Positions 47,441 through 59,763 of a stretch of 64,000 bases of DNA are shown here, one piece after another. The notes under the pieces are model-generated. The model saw nothing but the letters and a program-made list of their open reading frames with translations, was not told where the DNA came from and did not search any database. This stretch comes from Leuctra nigra (taxonomy: Eukaryota > Arthropoda > Insecta > Plecoptera > Leuctridae), in contig OW203762.1 in the NCBI GenBank assembly GCA_934045905.1, positions 22,538,345 to 22,602,344 of the forward strand, read 5' to 3'. Made by a program: the position numbers and the translations under genes. Position 1 is the first letter of the stretch. Every line of letters begins with the position of its first letter.

Positions 47441-50400
47441 CCCAGATATTACGTCGTTTACTTTTACTTCTAACCACCTTTAGCAAATAATTCGAGAAAC
47501 CGACAGTTAAAAGATATTGCACGAATAAAACATATATGACATTAATAAAGGTCTGAAAAATAACACTTTGTACTTCCAGGGACGCATAACACTTATTTTG
47601 TACAATAGGATACAAATTAAGGTGTTATGTTGCGAAGAGGGAATAAGCTACATGTAATATGTGCTACGGAAATGCTTGTAAAATGCGTTAATATTCGAGC
47701 CTTAATGATAGTGTTCACCGAATTAGATGGCATTGTAAAATGTAATGTTGAAGTATAAAACTACATAGCTACCATTTTACAATAGATTGGAATGCCTAAT
47801 AATGCCAACATTTGACTTGTATGCGAGTTCAACTGGATAAAATCTTTCAGAAATGAAATGCTCTCTTTCCCGACTAGGACAGCGCAATGCACACATTATA
47901 GTAGCTGATAACCTATCTGCTTGATAGCACACACTTACATATTCCTCTTCTCGCCGTCTAATGCTATTGGGAAATTAAATTTGCCGATTATTGGCTCTGA
48001 GCCACGTTTCTTTTTGTTGTTCAGAATAAAGTAGTAATTTTTTCCCGGATCAGCTCTCTCTGCGAAACTCGGCGGGCTGCTGGGGAGTGTATGGATCGCC
48101 CCACCCTTGCAGTCAAACCGATAGGAAAAAACTTCAAAATAGAAACAAAAGACAAAAGACACTGACACAATAAAAGCTGAATTATCGCTCGTGCAGCATT
48201 AAAGTTGCGTAAAGCACGTGACAACTGAATTATGTTACCCCTAACCGTAGTTCTTGCACTGAGGTCATATGAAATTGTAATCTAATTTATTCCCGTGTTT
48301 TGCATGTACTGTTAATATTGTGATACGGACAGCGTGGAACCGCAAAAAGTTTCCAGCTCTACATATTATACGTGAACCTGAAAACCAAGTAGGATACACC
48401 GGCGACCACAGAGCATCCGACCAGCACGATAGAACGCCTGTTCCGTTCAAATTAATTCTATCAAACATTTAAACTGGGCCATGGAGTCAAATTGAAGCTC
48501 AGTGTTGTTTATATTTGTTGTCAAATGAAAACAAGGGAAATAAGTAGTTGGGCCATATACGTAAAGGAAATATTTCACTAAAAATAAATTTTTAATAAAG
48601 AGTATGTGTAATGATGTGCTTTGAGGCTATTTGGAATGAAGCTAGGATTAAAAATGAAATAAACATGGTGTCGGTTAAAATAGTTGGAAAGTAGTACGAG
48701 CTGTTTGAGTTGACGTACTTATCATTTTATCAAGTACATTCTTAAGTACTCGGCACAAACCAAGTTTCAAGTTCGATTAATTGTTACCAAAAATTACATA
48801 AACTCACTAGAAAGATGTGTGTTTATTATAATATGTACACAAATAAGATCATAATTAAGTTTTGACCTGGCAATATCTATCCTACTTCCTATCCTGTTTC
48901 ATTATTAGACAAAAACAACATGGATTGCGTGCTGCTTTAAAGTTGAACGAGATATCAAAAACACGTTTTGTAACTTTCAACTCCAGCTGAAAATTGCAAT
49001 AATTATGTGTTGATGGAACGCCCATCTTCTTTCCAAGCACTTAATTAATCACATCTGATGTTTTCACCCTGGGTTAATGTAATGAACACTTATTGCATCT
49101 GATTAAAGTTTCTAAAACTTCCCCCGACGGCTGGGAAATGAAGTTTGCCAACAACTTGACCCCTATTCATCTCCACGTCGAATTTACCTTGCCTGCCTGC
49201 TAAATCATTCGGAGTGTAATAGTTGTAATGGTGTTCGGGGAAGGCGTCTATACGCAGTGGGCTCAATGTGCGGGGTTTGCATTTTGGTTCGGGCGACGCC
49301 GGCGCTCCCCAGGAGCTTAGGGCGGACGTCCGCTCGAGAATTTGCTAGGTTGGAAACGAGACGACACCAAAGTGGACACAAAACTCGCGCGAACGGCAAT
49401 TTCCGCGGATGCGAGAAATAAATAATGGATATAAAGTTATACTTGTTTCTTTTATGAAACTAACTTTCTGAATAACTTTCAAAAACTAAACTGGATTGTA
49501 ATTGCAAATAGCTTTTATACGATTTAATATTTAATAACAATTTCATAAAGGTTATATATTAAATTGGTTAAAGGTCATAATATTTCAAACCTGAAAGATT
49601 TTATCAATGTGGACCGTTAAAATTAAACTGTTTTCTCATTGAATTAGTTATTAATTTTTCCTTGGATCGCACTGATTAAAATACGCCAGTGTTTGAGTTA
49701 CCCTAGTTAATTAAGTTTGCATGAAGTTGTCGATTGTCCCTTGGCGTGATCTTGATAAAACTATCACTGGGTGGGGGTGGATGTCCCTCGAACGGGTTGT
49801 ACTCTGTTCTATCGATCCCGCCCTGGATGCTGCTAGGTGCTCCTGTGAGGCCTCAGGGTGGGCAACATAACGCTGCCACGGCTGCCAACCTAGCGCTCAT
49901 GTGACATGCCGCAGGCTGGGAAACCTGACTCTTTCAAAAGCTGGGTGCCAACCGTGAAAATATAACACCGTGGGAGGTGGGAGATTGAAATACTTTTGGA
50001 ACGGCGCCTCCACCACATGATATGAGAGAGATGTTTTAGTGGTTACGATCTACGTAGGATGGTTCAAGAGGTCATGGTGGTTTACATTTTAACTCGGCGT
50101 GTCAACAAAGAGGGCGTAAGGGACTAGGAAATAAACGTTCACTTTTAAGATTATAAACGAATTCTCATTTCAGGAGAAAAGCATTTTCTTATAATAGCAG
50201 CGGCTAGATTTTAGGGATTTGTGTTGCTTAATGCAAAAACATTCTTGGCACTTCCACGTTCGAAATTTCTTCATGAGTAATTAAAGTCTGAATGCACCTA
50301 CATCTGCAGTTGCTCCAGTTTGTTACGGATTTAATTGCTTTATATTTAGGTAAACTACGAATACATTACGTAGTGTTGTGATAATTTAATATTCATTTAT

Positions 50401-50727
50401 TTATTAAAACACTATAAAAACACTATGAATAAAATGTTTTCAATTTAAAGTGTATTTTCGCGCTGTGAAGCACTGTTCTAATATTCAGATGCTGGGGCAC
50501 GGCACCTCCACCAACTATAAGGAAAGTTAATTTGTTTTCAAAGAATGGGTTATTCGACACCGAAACTTTCCACATATGAAAATATTATCCACAAAGTTTT
50601 CGTTGTTTTAGCCCCGCCATTCATCTCCGTTATCGTTCTCGGGAACAATGTAGGGAGACATGAGTATTAGGTATTTGCAGAAAGTAAGCAGCGTTATTGT
50701 ATCTACAAAACGAAAATTAATTCATTT

Positions 50728-50741
50728 TTGTATGATTTCAT
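50728..50741. repeat. Left 14-bp target-site duplication
   Basis: ttgtatgatttcat, repeated exactly at 51122-51135 on the other side of a 380-bp insertion. Confidence 0.85.
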
Positions 50742-51121
50742 AGGCGTCCACAGAAAGGGGCAAGGGGGCTCTTGCCCCCCCCCCCCCCCCCTGGATGTCA
50801 GGAAAACAAACGTTTTCTGGGGTTTTACGTATAGTTCATTTTGTAACCAAAAAAACTAAAGAAAATTGATTTCAAAGTGTCAAAAAAACAAAAATGCCCT
50901 GCGGGGCAGGTTTGAACTCTCCCACCACCCCAAAGTGATATTTACAAAATATTGAATATTTCAACAAAATACATCTCATAACGTCTCAAAATTGATTTCA
51001 AAGTGTCCGAAAACGAAAAAACGCCCTGCGGGGCAGGTTGGGTGGCGCGCCAGCCCTCTTAACCCGTAAAATATTGTTTTCCTTGCCCTGCCCCCACCTG
51101 GCAGAGATCTTGCGGCCGCCC
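50742..51121. mobile_element. 380-bp inserted repeat flanked by a 14-bp target duplication
   Basis: Bounded by exact ttgtatgatttcat copies. The left end is aggcgtccacagaaaggggc. The right end, read inward on the minus strand, begins gggcggccgcaag and is loosely similar. It contains a run of 17 C (50775-50791). It also has a roughly 132-bp direct repeat marked by attgatttcaaagtgtc and gccctgcggggcagg. A duplication this long suggests target-primed or other retrotransposition rather than cut-and-paste. No coding frame is present, so it is probably a short non-autonomous element. Confidence 0.7.
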
Positions 51122-51135
51122 TTGTATGATTTCAT
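51122..51135. repeat. Right 14-bp target-site duplication
   Basis: ttgtatgatttcat, identical to 50728-50741. Confidence 0.85.
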
Positions 51136-52426
51136 TATTTATACATTCTTCATTGTGAAACCTGTTAACATGAAATAAACAAATTTTCTTTTAACGTTTC
51201 AACCAACTTTAATAGTAATAGATTAAAAATACGATATTTCGCTATAGTTACACTAGACTTCAAAGTTCAAAGAAATGTTGTTTATTTTCTTTAGTTATAA
51301 GTAACTCATAACATCTATCACACTTTCTTTAAATTGATGCTGGTTGTTCGATTCACGTTTTCGTTTTATATGTAATGCTCCTTGAACTTTCAAATTCTCT
51401 TTCATGCTCAACGCATCACTCGTAGCTTTGTGGCCGCTTGTTTCCGTGCAATGCTCGGTCGATGGAAGCGATGCTCTGCGTTACCGGCCGCCTGGAGGTG
51501 GTTTGAAACACGGCCTGTTTGATGATGAAGACAGGTGCACGGTCAGCGACGGCATGTGATAAATGACTACACTCATGACAGTAATGGCGACAAGATGGAC
51601 ATGAACGTGGGCTCTATGACAAGTAGAACACGGTTACGCAGGACGATGCAAATTACACTCATTTGTGGGTAGTGTGTACAGTGGGGAAAATACATATTTT
51701 GCAATGTTTAAAACTTCGTTGTGGAGTATGTGGTTGGAATTTTTTGAATAATTTTCAATATATTGAATATATGTATGTTTCTAAAATACATGACAAAAAT
51801 ATCAAAAAGTTATGGAAATAGTCATTATAAAATTGGTGTCTTAATTTTTCTGCATTTAGAAGAAGAGAGAAAAACTTTATTTATTTTTATTGTTGATATC
51901 TTTTAACATTTTGTGCGTATTTTGAAATCACGAAGTTCAATAATCCCCCTATACTGATATGTTTCTCTACATTGTTTACTCGGTATGCACTGAATAATGT
52001 ACGAAAATGATGGAACAGTTAAAATGTGAACGCAGTAGACATGTGCTTATACTTTTATTATGCAAATAATTTCGGATTATAATTGGCAATCAGATCGAAC
52101 TGTGTCGCATTTGTAATTGTCAATATTAACAATAAAAAAACACTAGCAACTAGCTGAAAACTAATTAAAATTCTCGCATCAACGGTTCAATTAGCAGTCG
52201 CAATTTCAAAAGTCGAGATTCTGATTGAACAGGAATATCGGCACATGCATATTATGTAGATGTGCTTGCTAACTGCATCACGAGAATAGGGGAATAGAAT
52301 CTAAATAAAGTGGCTTCATCTTGGATTCGTACTTGTAAAATGTAAACCGATTTCAGGCTCAAAATCTCAACAAGACAAGTTTACCGACTCAAAGTGACAA
52401 CTTAAAATCTGTTTAAATCATGTAAA
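51136..52426. other. Non-coding interval
   Basis: AT-rich with a modest GC-rich patch at 51420-51560. No coding or repeat structure was recognised. Confidence 0.5.
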
Positions 52427-52738
52427 TACCGCAAGAATTGTAGCCTTTTGGTGGGTTTTTATATTTTTCAAAAAGTTCACTGAAAAGCACAAAAGCTTAA
52501 GTGGACCTTGATAGCTGAAAAGATGCTAAAGCCGATAATACCGCAAGAATTGTCTTTTAGGTTGTTTAAAGTAAAAAAAGTATATTTAAAAGCTCAAAAG
52601 GGGACCTTGATAGCTTAAAAGATGTTAAAAATTATAATACCGCAAGAATTTTCTTTTACATTGTTTCTATTCAAAAAGTAAATTTATAAAGCTCAAAAGC
52701 TAAAGTGGACCTTGATAGCTTAAAAGCTGTTGAAATAC
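52427..52738. repeat. Diverged tandem repeat, about 3 units of 99-112 bp
   Basis: taccgcaagaatt starts units at 52427, 52539 and 52638. Each continues through a T-rich stretch, an aagctcaaaag-type block and gaccttgatagct. The units differ by small indels. Confidence 0.85.
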
Positions 52739-53040
52739 TATGTTCCCAACAATATAGAGTCCATTTATGTATATTATTCGATTCCCCCTTCCATTGTGTT
52801 ACAAAATGATAGTCAATTTGAATTTCGCCTGATATTAGTTCCATCCAATCGCCATTTTAACCCTGGAACGCGCTCGCGATCTGATTGGTCTGTTATTGTC
52901 ATCGGCCATTACACAGGCCGACGTCAGTGTGACATCGAAATAGTCAATTGAATTGCCCGGTCGGCGTCATGCAGTCTAATGACCGGACGTCGACCGGGCG
53001 ACCTCCTAGTGTCCACGGTGACCGCGCCGCGCAGCGGACA
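52739..53040. other. Upstream flank of the 30-bp minisatellite
   Basis: Composition changes from AT-rich to GC-rich at about 52860. The last bases (gaccggacgtcgaccgggcg at 52980-52999, then an imperfect unit from about 53023) look like diverged seed sequence for the array. Confidence 0.4.
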
Positions 53041-53760
53041 CGTGACGGACAAGTTCCTGACCGGCGGACACGTGACGGACACGATCCTGACCGGCGGACA
53101 CGTGACGGACAAGTTCCTGACCGGCGGACACGTGACGGACACGATCCTGAGCGGCGGACACGTGACGGACACGATCCTGAGCGGCGGACACGTGACGGAC
53201 ACGATCCTGACCGGCGGACACGTGACGAACATGAACCTGACCGGCGGGCACGTGACGGACACGATCCTGACCGGCGGACACGTGACGGACACGATCCTGA
53301 CCGGCGGACACGTGACGGACACGATACTGACCGGCGGACACGTGACGGACACGATACTGACCGGCGGACACGTGACGGACTCGATCCTGACCGGTGGACA
53401 CGTGACTGACACGATCCTGACCGGCGGGCACGTGACGGACAGGATCCTGACCGGTGGACACGTGACGTACATGATCCTGACCGGCGGACTCGTGACGAAC
53501 ACGATCCTGACCGGCGGACACGTGACGGACAAGATCCTGACCGGCGGACTCGTGACGGACAAGATCCTGACCGGTGGACACGTGACGGACAAGATCCTGA
53601 CCGGCGGACACGTGACGGACATGAACCTGACCGGCGGACACGTGACGGACAAGATCCTGACCGGTGGACACGTGACGGACACGATCCTGACCGGCAGACA
53701 CGTGATTGACATGAACCTGACCGGCGGACACGTGACGGACATGAACCTGACCGGCGGACG
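53041..53760. repeat. 30-bp minisatellite, 24 units, one CACGTG per junction
   Basis: Twenty-four strictly 30-bp units follow the pattern CGTGACGGAC, seven variable bases, then TGACCGGCGGACA. Two of the 24 junctions are changed to ACTCGTG; the other 22 create CACGTG. Substitutions concentrate in unit positions 11-17 (acgatcc, aagatcc, atgaacc, aagttcc, acgatac and others). The same variants recur at separated places, as expected from unequal exchange or gene conversion. The period is a multiple of three and the unit lacks stops in most frames. Long frames therefore open on both strands (153 and 320 codons on plus; 272, 275 and 241 on minus). None has an independent coding signal. A ten-residue-repeat protein (HVTD-IL-GG) cannot be fully excluded. 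Confidence 0.95.
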
Positions 53761-55870
53761 GGAAATTTCACTGCGTCGGCGAAAAATGGCTGCCTTTGGC
53801 CAGTCGCGTTCCGGATCGTTGACTTCCGATCGTTTATTTTGCGAAAACCCGAGCGCTCCGAGCAGGCGAACGCAATTTCTACGGAAAGCTCGGTTAAGTT
53901 TTTTTTCCTGGGTGCATTCTTTACGGGAAATTCACTTTTAAACTTGGCCGGATTCGTGCTGTGATTCGAGGAACTTCGATAGCGGCGTGCCGCTGGAAAA
54001 GAACAGTTTTATGTAAATGCTCGATGTTTGCTAACGTGTTTTGCAGAATAAATATTATAAAAAGGACCATTTAAACTTTGCTTTCGCATTCCACATGGAT
54101 ACATAACCATAAAATGATATCAAGTTTGATTTATCACTTTCGAAAAGCTCTGCCTATGCGAGCTTTATATGTCCTATATTCTACCCATGTTTCCCATACA
54201 GCTGTATCGATTTGGATCTGGGCTTTGTTAAAGAAATTTACATTATAATTAACAACGCTTGCTGTAAGCCCGGCTTCGGCACAATTACGTACTGGGACGG
54301 ACGGATTACGCTGATTGCACTTCAAAGCTCGTCGCATGGAATTACGCTCTCAGAAAACTCGGAGGAAACTATTACATTCGATTTTTGTTGTCTTTTTTAA
54401 AAACTAATTTGACAATCAAGTCCAGTACTATTTTGTCAATTGCGTTCGTTTTCCTTTGTAAGCTTTTGAATGAAATGATGAAACCATATTAAAATTTAGA
54501 ACTTTTTAATAATTATGAGTTTTTTAAAAGTTTTTAGAGGTAGCGGTTTTTAAAAGTTGTTTGATATTTATTGAAATTTCTGAATGGTAGGTATGAGCTT
54601 GTGGGGAAAGGACATATAAATAATGAATTAGGTATGTGAATGTTAAACAAAACAACACATTCATATTTTATTTGTTTATAAAATAGCTGTGAATATGTAC
54701 ATGCGATATCAAATTAAACCGTTTCATTTGTTTCTGTCTCTATTTTTTGAGGTTATTTTAATATTTTAATATTTTGATGTCATTAGGTAAATGCTTTTCA
54801 AATTGCATATTTACCAGGAAATGATATATATTTCGCAAGTTTGTAAAATATCAAATATTAAATCTTCCATTCTATGTGCTGGAATACTAAAGCATTTCAA
54901 AACGAGAAAATAATTCGGAAATTTAAAGAAACTCCCCAATAGAATGATTACCTACCCCACTTACTTAAACTAACCAGCAACATAATGTCAAAGTCAAACA
55001 TGGTTATAAAACTTTGATTTGTTCCTCCTCAGTTTTTTCCTCTTTATTCGATTTTTGTATTTTTGGTACCTTCAGGAAGGTTTATAGATCCTTAACATTC
55101 TTCCACTATATTTATACAATATATCAAGTTAGCTGAATGGTAATAAAGAGGTCATGGTTCATAAATATCTCCCGCTGTTGTCAACTTCTTCTCCGCGAAC
55201 TTATCGAAGCGTTAACTTGATTTCCATCGTGAATCCTCGTCGACTTGTTCAAGTATGAATGAAGTGTAATCACAATGCATTATTGGCAACATCGGGAGTG
55301 CATTGAGTTGTAACTCTGATGGACTTGACTGCGGGATGCAATGCTAAGATCTAGGTCAGCTGCCCGACGCCTGTTATACAGCTTGCTCGTAAACACCAGA
55401 GATATTTTATTACGTATAGAATTTCAATTAGCTTTACGTTCGAAATTATGATCAATTATAGTTTGAATTACAGCATCACATGATCTAGTGGACAGGTAGT
55501 TAATTTATGACGTTTTGGTTTTATATCTGCATGTGAGGGTGTTTCAGTAATAAAAGGACACGTTCCGATGGAGTTGACCAATGAACGTCCTCCATTAGGT
55601 TGTAATTGGCTAGGTGGGGCTCGACGACCCCCATCGCCCTCCCATGAGGGTCTCCACTTGCCCTTTAGAGCTGCTGTATTAAATCCTCCGAATGACAAAC
55701 CTATAGACTCGACGTCGTTGTTCTTCCATTAAAAGCAGTTTGTTTTTCTCCCGACGTCTTCAGTTTCAAGGAATTGTAATTGGATTTAGAGATCGTGGAG
55801 TGTCTTCGGGTTTGTTCAGTCTTTGCTGGTGCATCGGCGGTCACGCAGGATAACATCCTGTTGAAGGATC
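53761..55870. other. Non-coding interval downstream of the minisatellite
   Basis: The first 200 bases stay GC-rich (tcgcgttccggatcg region) and might belong to an exon or promoter, but no splice-bounded frame stands out. 54400-55000 is strongly AT-rich. No gene was recognised. Confidence 0.45.
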
Positions 55871-55999
55871 AGGGGCCCTATTCTAGAACTGTTAATCTCC
55901 CGATTCTGATGGAATTCGATTCCATGCAATGTTAATCTATATGGCCGTATCGGATTCCAGCAGAATTGGGAATTTAAACGTTCTGGAATAGGGTTTCAG
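55871..55999. mobile_element. 129-bp foldback MITE
   Basis: The left arm ggggccctattctagaac, continuing through gttaatctcccgattctg, is imperfectly complementary to the right arm. That arm carries cagaattgggaatttaaac and gttctggaatagggtt. The hairpin is imperfect but continuous. Confidence 0.7.
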
Positions 56000-57086
56000 G
56001 CATTTTCATCGGGGATCACCCAAATTCCACTACTGCAATAAAAAATAATAGTTAATTAATTCCTCCGCTATTGTGTAAAATTATTAGAGTAGAGCGGTAG
56101 ACATGCTGGAACCCGGAAATTGTGGAAAACTTACATAAATTATTTTGATCTTTTAAATTTATGTTTGTTTTTAAGCATTCATGATGATTAGTACAATTAT
56201 TTACAAATGTCATGGGATATTTCATCCTGTTTTTATAATAAAGTAATGATGTCAAAAGTTTTAATGCACAAATTTTAATCTTCTCCGCGACAAAAAGGGC
56301 ACTCACAACTTTTACATGAAATAAAAATGTTTTTAATGCAAAAGTTTTATGTAAATTTTGTCCTGAAGAAGATTCAAATATATGGATGGCAACTGTTGAC
56401 AATGCTATTGTATTATGAAAACAGGATGTTGACATTCAAGAAAAAAATCTGAAGTGACCCGCACTGCCCCACTATTTGCTCACACAAAGCGCAATAATGT
56501 TCGCCGTTTACACCCCCGAAATCTAGTTTTTCAGACGCCACCGTAGAGGGCAATCAATAGCTCTCTTGTTTTTTTAAAACTAAAATTGCAGGCGACCGTC
56601 CTTTACCCTTTACAACTCACTAATATCACCGCTAATGTCACCCTTTTAATCACACTCCGTTAACCCCCCATCAAACCCATCATCCATATTAGCCATAGAG
56701 AAAAATCAACTTTAATTGCATTATCCTCTTTTATGTGAGCGCAGAATCAAATCGCTAAAATAGCAAAATGAAACTTTGAGTTGTGGAGCGTGTCCCGCGT
56801 TTCATTTCGACTAATTCGTCGCGTTTGAGCGTTGCATTTTGCAGAGTGCATCCCATTGACAGTGCATCATTGATTACAAGCCTCGTTGCACTGTAATGTG
56901 GTCGAATTTGACTCGGCGGTTTTGCGCTACAGTGACAGTTACACACGGTCCAACTGTCAATTCGCATCGATGTTGAGTACGTGACTTACTCGCTTGTCTG
57001 TTGGAAGACCTTCTTTTGATGATGATGATAATTATTATTATTCAATGTAATTAATAATCTGTCAAACGCAGACGAGTATTGATTTT
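56000..57086. other. Non-coding interval
   Basis: Contains a 127-codon minus-strand frame (56052-56435) in AT-rich DNA with no recognised domain. Nothing else was seen. Confidence 0.45.
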
Positions 57087-57800
57087 GGGTGGAGGTGCCG
57101 GTTTTGCTTGAGAAATATTTCATATTTAGTTCACCATATTGTAGACATGGAAATGTATACAAAAATTATATAAATACATGACTATACGTGACTTTATTTG
57201 TAGGTGGAGGTGCCAGGTCGCTTGAGAAATATTCTACGTAGTGCCAATTTTGTTTGAGAATATTCAACGAAAAAGACCAAGACAAAAATGTATGCCTACA
57301 AAAAGTATAGAAATGGAGTCATGACTTTATTTTCAGGTGGAGGTGCCAGGTTGCTTGACGTTCTTTCATCATAATGTAGACCGGGAAATGTATAATGTAT
57401 ACACGATTTGGTGGAAGTGCCAGGTTTGCGTGAGAATATTAAACGGAAAGGACCAAGACCCTTGACGTGACGGCGACGTAACGTAAACATAACGGTGACG
57501 TAAGACCAAGTTACAAGTTCATAACATTCTACGTTCCGTCATTGTTGCGTCAATTGTGGACAGACTAAGTGAACTTTCTCATATTAAACATCCCTGTTTC
57601 GTCCCTTAAGTCGCCGTTAAGTCAGTTGTAGGTAGGCGTTAATTCATCATTTAGTAATCCTGGAAATGTATACAAAAGAAAGAGGCATGTAAGAAAAACA
57701 TTATTTTGTGTGGAGGTGCCGTGTTTGCGGGAGAAATAATTCCACGTTTAGTTCAACATAACGTAGACCCGGAATTGAACACAAAAAGTACTTTTCTAAC
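57087..57800. repeat. Degenerate tandem array headed by GGTGGAGGTGCC
   Basis: Five units begin with ggtggaggtgcc or a close variant at 57088, 57203, 57336, 57410 and 57708. Shared follow-on blocks are ttgcttgagaaata, gtagacccggaaatgtata, acaaaaagtata and catgactttatttt. Unit lengths vary widely (74 to about 300 bp). The same header motif occurs singly at many other places in the window. Confidence 0.8.
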
Positions 57801-59671
57801 CTCATTCTTGTCTCCATTTTCATTCGAAGTGCTCGACGCAATCGTGTTATTTCGATTTTTCTTTTGAAGTGAATTCCTGGCTCACTCGTGCGGCTGGGCT
57901 GCTTGAATGTGCCCCATCGGTCGCATCAACGTACTCCCTGCCACATTTCCACCCGAGCTCGCTCGCAGTTCTCGTTTTTCTTGCGCTGCACAGCCGGAAT
58001 GATGTTTTTATCTCGCGATTTATACACACAAAGTTGTTGAAGTGAAGGATTATTATGTGCGCTGTGTTTAATTAGGGGTTGGGGAGGGGGGAGGGTTTGA
58101 CGCAAACTTATACAGAGATGTTAGACGACTTAAATAAATACACTAAACTTGGGTCTTATCGCCTTGAATTCCGCTCGCTTATGATCAAAGTAATAAATTT
58201 TACTCCCCCGTTCGGTAGAATAAGTTGAAGTTTCATGTTATAATTTGTGTCAACACTCGTTAATGTTAATTAGTTAAAAACAAGTTAATCATCATTATAG
58301 AGTGAGAGAACCTATCAATATAAACTGATTGTACAATTAAACTGGATTAAACGAATTAAACGAAAACGGAATGTCAACATTGGCGCTGATCTCTGTTTTT
58401 CCTTGTCTGTACTTTTCTATTTGTTGGTACTGATCAGTCCATACACTCACATTTCCGAAACGAAACCCTTTCATAAGTTGAAACATTAAAGTGGAATGAA
58501 GGCTTTAGAGTGTGAATTGTTATTGAGCCATCATAACAGGCTTCTTTCAATGTCCCATATTGTTAAGCTATGGTAAATCCATAGCAAAGCAAACCATTGA
58601 TACCAACTGGATGGAAAAACAAATCTGACAGGGCAACATTGTCATTTGTTTAGAGCGCTTATTTGTGCAAGAAAGATGTTGATATATGAACGATGATGAT
58701 AATAAGCAATATTGATCCAACATTTTTCAATTAATGGTCATTTAGGAAAATTATTTGCCTATTATTTAGAGCCTGCCCTTCAGTACAGATTTTGACGACA
58801 GATGAATTTCTCTATGGTTTTAACTTTCATATCGACAAAATACCCGCACTCTCTTTGGGATCGCTTCCACCTGATATCACTCTCTGCTCATCTCTGACAC
58901 TTAGGCCGCGTTGTGTTATTTGCGTTCACGTCGAGGCTCGCTTATCATCACGACTCTGAAAGCAGTTTCCTGTAGTGAAAATCAAAGCGCTTTTGCATTC
59001 AGTTTAGATTTTCTATGACAGTTTTTCCCCCATCGCCTTTTTCTCATTCGATGATTTTTCACATGGCCACGTAGAATATCAATTTGCCGTTTGAATTTAC
59101 GTGCCTTCCAATAAATTCCATTTGAAATGACGGCTCCATAAAGGATTTATTCAATACATTGTCTGGCTGATGTCAATCTACCTTACGTTTGAAATTATTC
59201 ATGTTGCATTCGGCTCTGCTGATGGATTGAATGGAGGGCAGAGGTGTATTATTCGTGTTTATCTTTAATCATCATGATCAAATCCTTCTCAATACCAAGT
59301 TTCAGGACGCAGCACGTTCACTCAGACATTCCCTTCCCTTCAGCTCGCTTTCGGACGTCAATTCATGAGTTTCTTTCGGGATTTCTCTCATTCCAGAGGC
59401 AAATTCTGGACCTCATCATCGTCTCCCTTTCATCGTCATCGTCATCGTCAATATCGCCATCGTCATAAATCATTCATCGCCATAGGCCTAGCTGCAGAAA
59501 TGAGGCCAATCCTGAATATTAGGTTTCCACGTTTTTAATCCATTTTCATTTTTAAATTAAACCTTACACATTTTTAATGCTAAGTCTTGTTGTCAACTTT
59601 TTTACGTTTAAATGAACGGAAATGTACATAGTTTTAAAGTGTACATAGTTATTACACGAATACACGTTTTG
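57801..59671. other. Non-coding interval
   Basis: A CpG-richer patch lies at 57880-58000, a G-rich strip at 58077-58096 and a short (ATCGTC)n-like run at 59418-59465. No coding exon was recognised. Confidence 0.45.
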
Positions 59672-59763
59672 AAACCGTTTGCGTTTACCTTGTATAAAAC
59701 TTAAAAAGTTGAAGGCCTAGTTGTCAACTTTTTCAAGTTTTGTACAATGGAAACGTAAACGGT
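59672..59763. mobile_element. 92-bp foldback
   Basis: aaaccgtttgcgtttacctt and the following tgtataaaacttaaaaagttga pair with tcaactttttcaagttttgt and acaatggaaacgtaaacggt. The loop is about seven bases. Confidence 0.75.

Larger units (their letters stand above)
45903..50727. other. Gene-poor interval
   Basis: Holds a MITE at 46726-46871, a (TA)n run at 46917-46930, a SINE-like fragment at 47280-47440 and AT palindromes near 47120-47160. A GC-richer stretch at 49770-50110 has one plus-strand frame with few stops but no recognisable protein. GGAGGTGCC-type motifs lie at 50003 (variant) and 50501. Confidence 0.5.

Noticed and set aside
49800..50130. Plus-strand frame with few stops (KPDSFKSWVPTV and similar)
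   Set aside because: It could be a decayed mobile-element ORF, but no diagnostic motif was recognised and stops are present.
52924..53771. Minus-strand frames of 241-275 codons in the minisatellite
   Set aside because: Simultaneously open frames on both strands are explained by the stop-free 30-bp unit.
56052..56435. 127-codon minus frame
   Set aside because: It lies in AT-rich DNA and has no recognised motif, signal peptide or repeat.
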